10,854 nt of DNA from Bacteroidota bacterium (lineage in GTDB: Bacteria; Bacteroidota; Bacteroidia; Flavobacteriales; Flavobacteriaceae). Shown in pieces: positions 1-5,757 of the stretch. Location of the stretch: NCBI GenBank assembly GCA_022601215.1, contig JAHZIZ010000278.1, positions 1-10,854 of the forward strand, in the 5' to 3' direction. Within the stretch, counting starts at the first letter, position 1. Each line of letters begins with the position of its first letter. The notes below the pieces were generated by a model. That model was not told the DNA's origin. It worked only from the letters and a program-made list of their open reading frames with translations, and searched no databases. The position numbers and the translations under genes were made by a program.

Positions 1-214
1 ATGATTATTTGATGAAAAGCTGTTCGTTTATCTCCCAGTTAACCGATGGGAATTCCTTGCAAATCGTTAACAAAATCAATGGAAAAATGTAATATTTTCA
101 AGGGATAAGCGTATTTTGTAAAAATAAGATATTATATTTATGGGCTTTTTGTTGAAATTGGATTCACGACAGCAAAGGGACACTTAATTTATTTATTCAT
201 TAAAACTAAAGACT
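1..214. other. Left-edge non-coding region and leader of the M36 peptidase gene
   Basis: AT-rich stretch with no gene I can defend. A frame open from the window edge runs to a TAA at 90-92 on the + strand, with an internal ATG at 12. It could be the last codons of a gene entering from the left or chance; its translation resembles nothing I know. For the peptidase promoter there is no exact TAnnTTTG. The nearest is TATTTATG at 135-142 (5 of 6 fixed bases), with TTTG at 115-118 sixteen bases upstream, which is short spacing. The 20 bases before the ATG at 215 are almost all A/T and lack a Shine-Dalgarno sequence, as is usual in Bacteroidota. Confidence 0.5.
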
Positions 215-2791
215 ATGAAAAAATTACTTTACTTGCTTGCTTTCCTTATGGTAAGTGTGGCAGGAGCGCAAGACTATGCGCCAGTGATCAAATCATATCT
301 GAACAATAGCGCCAGTTTGGGGTTGTCTGCTCAAGATATTGAAACGATCTCGCAAAAATCATCGTCATACTCTAAGAGTATGGACGTTCAAAACGTGTAT
401 GTTAATCAACAGCACAACGGAATTGATATTTTCAATTCAACTTCAAGTTTCGCAATTAGAAATGGTGAGGTAGTAAATGCTGCTTCTCGTTTTACTGCCA
501 ATTTAGCTAGTAGAGTTAATACTACTAACCCTACAATTGACGCTGCAGCTGCCATTAACAGTGCTGCTAGTGCTTTAGGGTTGCCAGCTCCAAATGCTGA
601 ATTATTAGAATCAAATGGTAATGCGTTTGTATTTTCTAATGGGGGTGTTTCTTTAAATGAAATCCCAGTTCAATTGGTATACCAACCAATGGCTGATAAT
701 AGCTTACGTTTGTCTTGGGAACTTAGTATCTACCTTTTAGATGCAAGTCACTATTACAACTTGCGTATTGATGCAGTAAACGGACAAGTTTTAGATTCTA
801 ACGATTATGTGGTTAGCTGTAACTTCGGTGAGGCGGCTCATTCTCATTTTAGCATGAATGCTCAGACTTCTCAGGAAAGTGTACTTTTTGCAGGTGAAGC
901 TGCAATAGGAGGTGATACTTACAGAGTATTCCCTATTCCTTCTCGTAATCCAGACGATCATGGAACAAGTAATGGTGAGCTAGTTTCTGATCCTGCTACG
1001 GCTAATGCCTCTCCTTTTGGATGGCATGATACGGATGGTGCTGCTGGTGCAGAATTCACAATCACAAGAGGAAACAATGTATGGTCTCAAGAAGATATCA
1101 ATGGAAATAATGGTACTGGAGCTTCTCCAGATGGAGGTGCAACGTTAAACTTTGATTTTGATTACAACCTTCCTAATGCACCTGCGAACTTTACAGATGC
1201 ATCTACTACGAACTTATTCTACTGGAACAACGTTATTCATGATATGTTTTATGAGTATGGATTTGACGAAGAAAGTGGAAATTTCCAAGAAAATAACTAT
1301 GGTAACCCAGGAAACGGAAGTGACTCTGTAAACGCAGATGCACAAGATGGTTCTGGAACAAATAATGCAAACTTTGCGACGCCACCAGATGGGGCTAACC
1401 CAAGAATGCAGATGTTCTTATGGACAGGTGGAACTGGACCAGTTGCGGATATTCTTACTATGAATGAAGGAGCTACTGCTGGAGTCTACTCTGGAGTACC
1501 TGCTGCTTTTGGTGGGGTTATTCCTGACCCAGCTTTGACGGAAGATGTTGTAGCTGTTATTGATGATGCTGGAGGAACTGCAGATCAGCAAGATGCTTGT
1601 GATGCAATTACCAATGGAGCAGACTTAGCTGGTAAGATTGCGATCCTTAGAAGAGGAGAATGTGAGTTTGGATTTAAAGCGTTAGCTGCTCAGGATGAAG
1701 GAGCTGTTGCTGTTATTATCGTGAACAATGTAGCTGGAGATCCTATTGTTATGGCTCCTGGAGCTGTTGGAGATCAAGTTACTATTCCATTATTTATGGT
1801 TTCTGATGTAGATGGAGATGCAATTATAGCAGATGTCCTTGCAAATGGAGGACAGAGTGGAACAATTAGCGGTTCTGGAGTATCTCAAGACTTAGATGGT
1901 AGTTTAGACAACGAGATTGTTGCTCATGAATATGGTCACGGAATCTCTAACCGTTTAACTGGTGGACCAGTTAACACTAGTTGTTTAGGAAATGCTGAAC
2001 AAATGGGAGAAGGATGGAGCGATTACATTGGATTAATCATGACGATGCAAACTGGTGAAGATGGAACTGAGGCTAGAGGATTAGCTGCTTATGCTTCTCA
2101 AAGTCCAGGAGGAATTAGACCAGCACCATATTCTACAGATACAGGAATCAACGATTTCACATATGGAGATTCAAATTCACAAGTTGTTCCTCACGGAGTA
2201 GGATTTGTTTGGGCAACAGCTATTTGGGATCTTACATGGGCATTCGTAGATGAGTATGGATTTGATTCAGATCTTTATACAGGAACAGGTGGAAATAACA
2301 TCGCATTACAATTAGTAATGGACGGTATGAAGTTACAGCCTTGTAGCCCTGGATTTGTTGATGGTCGTGATGCGATCATTGAAGCGGATCAATTGGCTAA
2401 TGGAGGTGCAAACTGTGAGTTAATCTGGACAGCTTTTGCTGCTAGAGGACTTGGAGCAAATGCAGATCAAGGAAGTACATTCTCTAGTACAGATCAAACG
2501 GAAGACTTTACAGTACCAAGTTGTGATTTTGGAACAGAGGATCAAAACTTTGACAGAAACTTCAAAATTTTCCCTAACCCGTCTAACGGACAAGTTAACA
2601 TTAGTTCTATTGTAAATCTTGGAGAGACTAAAGTATCTATCTTCGATATGAATGGAAGAAGAGTATATTCTACTACTGTTAAGTTAGGTAACCAATCTAC
2701 AATCAATGCGTCTGGCCTTACAAGTGGGGTTTACGTAATCAAGATTGATGGTGGTAACTACGCACACACTTCAAAATTGATTATTCAGTAA
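215..2791 (+). CDS. Secreted M36 (fungalysin) zinc metallopeptidase with inserted PA domain and T9SS sorting domain
   Basis: Extracellular zinc endopeptidase of 858 residues. In order: signal peptide 1-18 (hydrophobic core, likely cut after AGA before Gln19); an inhibitory propeptide of FTP and PepSY type at about 35-200; first part of the M36 catalytic domain at about 235-405; a protease-associated (PA) domain at about 410-555 with the typical IAILRRGECEF segment near 475-485 and a probable disulfide pair C462/C483; then the active site. That site is HEYGH at 571-575 (His571 and His575 bind zinc, Glu572 is the catalytic base), with Glu599 in GEGWSD as expected third ligand. All key residues are present, so it should be active once the propeptide is removed. 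Residues about 784-858 are a T9SS type A sorting domain (FPNPSNG, then a GLTSGVYVIKI-like segment, ending in KLIIQ), predicting export through the periplasm, cleavage of this tail, and surface attachment or release. The gene is monocistronic, ending just before a strong terminator. The natural substrate is unknown; a broad-specificity protein-degrading role is inferred from the family. Confidence 0.93.
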   Translation: MKKLLYLLAFLMVSVAGAQDYAPVIKSYLNNSASLGLSAQDIETISQKSSSYSKSMDVQNVYVNQQHNGIDIFNSTSSFAIRNGEVVNAASRFTANLASRVNTTNPTIDAAAAINSAASALGLPAPNAELLESNGNAFVFSNGGVSLNEIPVQLVYQPMADNSLRLSWELSIYLLDASHYYNLRIDAVNGQVLDSNDYVVSCNFGEAAHSHFSMNAQTSQESVLFAGEAAIGGDTYRVFPIPSRNPDDHGTSNGELVSDPATANASPFGWHDTDGAAGAEFTITRGNNVWSQEDINGNNGTGASPDGGATLNFDFDYNLPNAPANFTDASTTNLFYWNNVIHDMFYEYGFDEESGNFQENNYGNPGNGSDSVNADAQDGSGTNNANFATPPDGANPRMQMFLWTGGTGPVADILTMNEGATAGVYSGVPAAFGGVIPDPALTEDVVAVIDDAGGTADQQDACDAITNGADLAGKIAILRRGECEFGFKALAAQDEGAVAVIIVNNVAGDPIVMAPGAVGDQVTIPLFMVSDVDGDAIIADVLANGGQSGTISGSGVSQDLDGSLDNEIVAHEYGHGISNRLTGGPVNTSCLGNAEQMGEGWSDYIGLIMTMQTGEDGTEARGLAAYASQSPGGIRPAPYSTDTGINDFTYGDSNSQVVPHGVGFVWATAIWDLTWAFVDEYGFDSDLYTGTGGNNIALQLVMDGMKLQPCSPGFVDGRDAIIEADQLANGGANCELIWTAFAARGLGANADQGSTFSSTDQTEDFTVPSCDFGTEDQNFDRNFKIFPNPSNGQVNISSIVNLGETKVSIFDMNGRRVYSTTVKLGNQSTINASGLTSGVYVIKIDGGNYAHTSKLIIQ

Positions 2792-2812
2792 TCATTATTG
2801 AATAAATAATAG

Positions 2813-2844
2813 AAAAGGCTTTCAGAAATGAAAGCCTTTTTTTT
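2813..2844. terminator. Bidirectional rho-independent terminator between the M36 peptidase gene and dxs
   Basis: A perfect 12-bp inverted repeat, AAAAGGCTTTCA (2813-2824) and TGAAAGCCTTTT (2829-2840), encloses a GAAA tetraloop on the + strand. An unbroken run of eight T (2837-2844) follows for + transcripts. On the - strand the same stem ends in four T and then an AT-rich tail, so it should also stop dxs transcripts. The dxs stop codon (2843-2845) lies inside the T run. Confidence 0.9.
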
Positions 2845-4621
2845 ATAAGTATTTTTGAAGGGTTTTATAAATGGCCTTCGAAGAGATACCAGCTATTTCT
2901 TGAAGTTGTGATACGCTTCCATGTTCAACGAAGGTATCTGGCACACCCATAATTTCTATAGTATTTTTATACTGATGTTGGGCAGCAAACTCTAAGACAG
3001 CACTCCCAAACCCACCAATAATAGTTCCATCTTCAATCGTAATAAGGGTCTCGTACTCTTTAAAAATAATATGTAATAGTTCGATGTCCAAGGGTTTTAC
3101 CAATCGCAAATCATAATGCCCAATAGCATTTTGGCCTGCCTTGTTAATTGATGCTATAGCTTTTGTAACATTTGCAGCAATAGTGCCAATCGATAGTACC
3201 GCAATTTTATCTCCCTTTAGTAAAGTTTCTCCTAGATGGAGCGATACTTTTTCGAAGGGTTGCTTCCAGTTTAGTATTGTTCCCCTGCCTCTCGGATACC
3301 GAATCGCAATAGGGCGGTCGTTAGTAATTTGAACGGTATATAGTAGGTTTCGAAGTTCAATTTCGTTTCTTGGCGCGGCAATGGTTAGATTGGGAATACA
3401 TCGTAGATAAGCAATATCATAGGCGCCATGATGCGTAGGACCATCTTCTCCCACAAGGCCTGCTCGGTCTAGACAAAATATTACAGGTAGGTTTTGTAGG
3501 CAAACATCATGAATTACCTGATCATAGGCTCGCTGCAAGAAGGTAGAGTAAATATTACAATATACGGTCATACCTTGTGTTGCTAAACCTGCGGCAAAAG
3601 TCACAGCATGTTGCTCGGCAATGCCTACATCGAAAGCTCGTTCAGGATAAGCTTCCATCATATATTTTAGAGAACTACCAGTAGGCATAGCTGGAGTAAT
3701 TCCAATAATATTTTCATTCAGACCAGCGAGAGTGACCATTGTTTGTCCAAATACATCTTGAAATTTTGGTGGCTCGACTCTGTTGTCCTTAGGGATTAAA
3801 TTTCCTGTGGTCGCATCAAATTTACCAGGTGCATGGTATTTTACTTGATCTTCCTCTGCTTGTTTCAGTCCTTTTCCCTTTGTGGTAATAACATGTAGTA
3901 ATTTGGGTCCTTCTATTTTTTTAAGCCGTTCCATTTCGGCTATTAAGTTTGAAATATTATGTCCATCGATGGGTCCAGAATAGTTGAAGTTTAATGCTTC
4001 AAAAATATTGTCAGTGTCTGGGGCGTCATCCAGCGTTACTTTTAAGAGGTATTCTTTTAGCGCTCCTACGCTGGGATCGATGCCAATGGCATTATCGTTT
4101 AAAATAACTAGCAAGTTGGTATTTGTTGTTCCTGCATGATTAAGAGCTTCAAAAGCCATTCCGCTGGCAATTGAGGCATCACCAACCACCGCAATATGCT
4201 GTCTGCGGGCATCACCTGTTAGTTGCCCAGCAATTGCCATTCCCAGCATTGCTGATATTGCAGTTGAACTATGTCCAACCCCGAAAGTATCAAATTCACT
4301 TTCAGAAATTTTTGGAAACCCACTAATCCCATTCCATTGTCTATTGGTGTGAAAAAGATCTCTACGTCCTGTCAGAATCTTGTGTCCATAAGCTTGATGC
4401 CCAACATCCCAAGCTAATTTATCTATGGGGGTGTTAAAGACATAATGTAATGCGATAGTCAATTCTACGACACCTAAACTTGCGCCTAAATGCCCTTCTT
4501 TGACGGCGACAATATTTATAATAAATTCACGGAGATCTATAGCAAGTTGGGTCAGCTGATCCTTAGAAAGTGATCTTAGATCTTTAGGATGTTGAATGGT
4601 AGTAAGTAACGATTGCTTCAC
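2843..4621 (-). CDS. dxs: 1-deoxy-D-xylulose-5-phosphate synthase
   Basis: Cytoplasmic thiamine-diphosphate (ThDP) enzyme that condenses pyruvate with glyceraldehyde 3-phosphate to DXP, the entry step of the MEP isoprenoid pathway; DXP also feeds thiamine synthesis. The 592 residues show the three transketolase-like domains. ThDP-domain landmarks are EGHLGASLG (42-50), WDVGHQAYGHK (71-81), GVGHSS (114-119) and the Mg/ThDP motif at 147-177. The pyrimidine domain has GIAEQH (333-338), with Glu335 as the conserved catalytic glutamate, and DRAGLVGEDGPTHHG (385-399). The C-terminal domain has LVKPLD (507-512) and EDGTIIGGFG (530-539). The cofactor motif reads GDAS rather than the GDGA of E. coli, and the stretch after VGALKEYL (residues about 185-208) is some 30 residues shorter than in E. 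coli; I recall both as usual in Flavobacteriia. The start is GTG at 4619-4621; an overlapping ATG at 4621-4623 is out of frame and runs straight into TGA. The N-terminus MKQSLLTTIQHP aligns with the usual start of relatives. Transcribed alone, divergent from tadA. Confidence 0.97.
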   Translation of the reverse strand: MKQSLLTTIQHPKDLRSLSKDQLTQLAIDLREFIINIVAVKEGHLGASLGVVELTIALHYVFNTPIDKLAWDVGHQAYGHKILTGRRDLFHTNRQWNGISGFPKISESEFDTFGVGHSSTAISAMLGMAIAGQLTGDARRQHIAVVGDASIASGMAFEALNHAGTTNTNLLVILNDNAIGIDPSVGALKEYLLKVTLDDAPDTDNIFEALNFNYSGPIDGHNISNLIAEMERLKKIEGPKLLHVITTKGKGLKQAEEDQVKYHAPGKFDATTGNLIPKDNRVEPPKFQDVFGQTMVTLAGLNENIIGITPAMPTGSSLKYMMEAYPERAFDVGIAEQHAVTFAAGLATQGMTVYCNIYSTFLQRAYDQVIHDVCLQNLPVIFCLDRAGLVGEDGPTHHGAYDIAYLRCIPNLTIAAPRNEIELRNLLYTVQITNDRPIAIRYPRGRGTILNWKQPFEKVSLHLGETLLKGDKIAVLSIGTIAANVTKAIASINKAGQNAIGHYDLRLVKPLDIELLHIIFKEYETLITIEDGTIIGGFGSAVLEFAAQHQYKNTIEIMGVPDTFVEHGSVSQLQEIAGISSKAIYKTLQKYL

Positions 4622-4625
4622 ATGT

Positions 4626-4633
4626 CAAAGATA
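4626..4633 (-). promoter_or_regulatory. Putative dxs -7 promoter element (TATCTTTG), implying a leaderless message
   Basis: On the - strand TATCTTTG matches all fixed bases of the Bacteroidota -7 consensus TAnnTTTG. Only four bases separate it from the dxs GTG codon. Transcription in this group usually starts a few bases beyond the -7 element, which places the 5' end at or next to the start codon. I see no TTG/TTTG -33 element at the expected 17-23 base spacing, so the call rests on the -7 match and its position. Confidence 0.55.
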
Positions 4634-4650
4634 CGGTTATTGGAGATTTG

Positions 4651-4682
4651 TTGATTTATTACTAGGGTAATTTGTAATTTTG
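4651..4682 (+). promoter_or_regulatory. Putative tadA promoter (TTG-N21-TAATTTTG)
   Basis: TTG at 4651-4653 is followed after 21 bases by TAATTTTG at 4675-4682, an exact match to the flavobacterial TTG-N(17-23)-TAnnTTTG pattern. Transcription would begin near 4687-4690, leaving a leader of about ten bases before the ATG at 4698. The upstream in-frame TTG at 4680 lies inside the -7 element and so would not be transcribed. Confidence 0.65.
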
Positions 4683-4697
4683 AAATTTACCATACTT

Positions 4698-5147
4698 ATG
4701 ATACAACCCTACGATGATACTTATTTTATGAAACGGGCCTTACAAGAAGCTGAATTGGCATATGAAAAAGGAGAAGTGCCTATTGGTGCTGTAGTTGTAA
4801 GTAACAATCAAATTATTGCGAGGGCACATAATCTTACCGAGCGGTTAAATGATGTTACAGCCCATGCAGAAATGCAAGCTATTACGGCTGCCGCTAATTA
4901 TCTCGGGGGAAAGTATCTAATTGATTGCACCTTATATGTTACTATTGAACCATGTCAAATGTGCGCTGGAGCGCTATTTTGGAGTCAAATTTCTAAGATC
5001 GTTTATGGAGCACGAGATGAGCAACGAGGCTGTATCGAAATGGGAACAAAGTTACACCCTAAAACTACCATGTTTGGAGGTGTCTTAAACGAAGAAGCTT
5101 CGAATTTATTAAAACGTTTCTTTATTGAGAAGCGAAATTTAAATTAA
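4698..5147 (+). CDS. tadA: tRNA-specific adenosine deaminase (A34 to inosine)
   Basis: Cytoplasmic zinc deaminase that converts the wobble adenosine of tRNA-Arg(ACG) to inosine, so one tRNA reads CGU, CGC and CGA. The 149-residue protein is one cytidine/deoxycytidylate-deaminase fold: EVPIGAVVV strand (about 26-34), HAE at 56-58 (zinc-binding His56, proton-shuttling Glu58) and PCQMC at 85-89 (two zinc-binding cysteines). The following SQISKIVYGARDE segment is typical of TadA rather than of guanine or cytosine deaminases. Length is close to that of other bacterial TadA proteins (E. coli 167). I chose the ATG at 4698: the frame extends to a TTG at 4680, but that codon overlaps the probable -7 promoter element. 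A second ATG at 4728 also remains possible, because the strongly conserved part begins there (MKRALQEAELA). It stands alone between a divergent dxs and a convergent cold-shock gene. Confidence 0.93.
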   Translation: MIQPYDDTYFMKRALQEAELAYEKGEVPIGAVVVSNNQIIARAHNLTERLNDVTAHAEMQAITAAANYLGGKYLIDCTLYVTIEPCQMCAGALFWSQISKIVYGARDEQRGCIEMGTKLHPKTTMFGGVLNEEASNLLKRFFIEKRNLN

Positions 5148-5182
5148 AAAAAAATCCCCTTGAGCATTGCTCAAAGGGATTT
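5146..5182 (-). terminator. Rho-independent terminator of the cold-shock gene, shared with tadA
   Basis: Imperfect inverted repeat: left arm 5152-5166 and right arm 5168-5182 pair over 15 positions with one C/A mismatch. In practice it closes around a three-base ATT loop (GAGC-ATT-GCTC). On the - strand it is followed by nine T (A run at 5146-5154), a strong terminator for the cold-shock gene that stops at 5210. On the + strand only TTT precedes G, so for tadA it is weaker; the tadA stop codon (5145-5147) touches the A run. Confidence 0.85.
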
Positions 5183-5209
5183 GTAATCGGTGGGTAAAAG
5201 ATATATATC

Positions 5210-5407
5210 TTATTCATGGATTACACGCACTTGTGCGGCAACCATTCCTTTTCTTCCTTCTTCTTCAACATATTCTACTTTGTCACCTTCGTTAAGAGCT
5301 TCCCCGTTAAGTCCGGTTACGTGCACGAAAATGTCTTTTCCAGTGTCATCATTAGTGATAAAACCGTAACCTTTAGATTCGTTAAAAAACTTTACTGTTC
5401 CTTCCAT
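5210..5407 (-). CDS. cspA: Cold-shock domain protein (single-stranded nucleic-acid binding, CspA family)
   Basis: Small cytoplasmic RNA/ssDNA-binding protein that melts mRNA secondary structure. The whole 65-residue product is one five-stranded OB-fold cold-shock domain. It opens with GTVKFFNESKGYGFI, which includes RNP1 (KGYGFI, 12-17), followed by RNP2 (DIFVHV, 25-30); the aromatic residues that stack on bases (F7, F8, Y14, F16, F27, H29) are present. The length equals the usual 65-70 residues. It is monocistronic, with an exact -7 element upstream and a strong terminator downstream. The predicted leader is only about 20-25 bases and almost pure A/T, so it lacks room for the long structured 5' thermosensor known from E. 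coli cspA. Cold induction therefore cannot be assumed; many family members are constitutive. The family is certain, but the letter in the gene symbol is conventional. Confidence 0.95.
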   Translation of the reverse strand: MEGTVKFFNESKGYGFITNDDTGKDIFVHVTGLNGEALNEGDKVEYVEEEGRKGMVAAQVRVIHE

Positions 5408-5435
5408 TGTAATAAATAATAATTAATTAGATACT

Positions 5436-5443
5436 CAAAGGTA
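5436..5443 (-). promoter_or_regulatory. Putative -7 promoter element of the cold-shock gene (TACCTTTG)
   Basis: Exact TAnnTTTG match on the - strand, 28 bases before the ATG. Allowing a few bases to the transcription start, the leader would be roughly 20-25 bases, rich in A/T and without a Shine-Dalgarno sequence. No TTG is found at the -33 position. Confidence 0.55.
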
Positions 5444-5485
5444 ATAGAATTAATATGGGAAATGTTAAGAAAATGTAACTATTTT

Positions 5486-5510
5486 AAAAAAAAGTAACTG
5501 ATTTACAGTT
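5486..5510 (-). terminator. Weak putative terminator after the small membrane-protein gene
   Basis: On the - strand a five-base-pair stem, AACTG/CAGTT (5506-5510 with 5496-5500), encloses the loop TAAAT and overlaps the stop codon at 5503-5505. Two bases later comes a run of eight T (5486-5493). The T run is convincing but the hairpin is short and AT-rich, so read-through into the cold-shock promoter region is possible. Confidence 0.4.
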
Positions 5511-5748
5511 TTTTCTCTTCTGTTTCCACTTTCATTTTTTGTATGTTTTCTTTGGTGAGCATATAGTCTTTAATGTCTTTATTTCTCCATCTATGGTAGA
5601 TAAACAGAGGCATCCAAAGAAAGAAAAGTCCTGCCACTGAAATCCCAATACAAAACTCTCCCTTTTGATTGTCTATGGGGTTTATGTATAACCCATATCC
5701 TAGGATAAGTATTATTCCTATAAAAACTATAATAAGAGCATATCTCAT
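5503..5748 (-). CDS. Small two-helix membrane protein of unknown function, downstream of aspS
   Basis: An 81-residue protein whose function I do not recognise. Two hydrophobic segments are clear: about 4-22 (ALIIVFIGIILILGYGLY region) and about 32-51 (FCIGISVAGLFFLWMPLFIY region), joined by a short polar turn (NPIDNQKGE). The tail from 52 on is charged and begins HRWRNK. By the positive-inside rule both ends should face the cytoplasm, as an inner-membrane hairpin with a roughly 30-residue charged tail. There is no lipobox and no catalytic motif. The ATG at 5746-5748 lies 9 bases after the aspS TAG, with no promoter between, so the two are very probably co-transcribed. It resembles, from memory only, small hypothetical membrane proteins common in Flavobacteriaceae. 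The position next to aspS need not imply a role in translation. Confidence 0.8.
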   Translation of the reverse strand: MRYALIIVFIGIILILGYGLYINPIDNQKGEFCIGISVAGLFFLWMPLFIYHRWRNKDIKDYMLTKENIQKMKVETEEKKL

Positions 5749-5757
5749 CTACGGGTG

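Noticed and set aside
3..92. Short + strand frame open from the window edge, with an ATG at 12, ending in TAA at 90.
   Set aside because: About 30 codons, no recognisable similarity, no initiation signal, and an overlapping open frame of similar length on the other strand. It could be a gene tail but cannot be supported from this window.
2..97. Antisense frame over the left edge encoding about 31 residues, including VNWEINEQLFIK.
   Set aside because: It has no ATG start, is bounded by stops and overlaps the + strand frame. Most likely chance in AT-rich DNA.
5475..5500. Direct repeat GTAACT on either side of a T/A-rich run (5475-5480 and 5494-5499).
   Set aside because: Only six bases, in extremely AT-rich sequence; not enough to call a repeat element or an attachment site.
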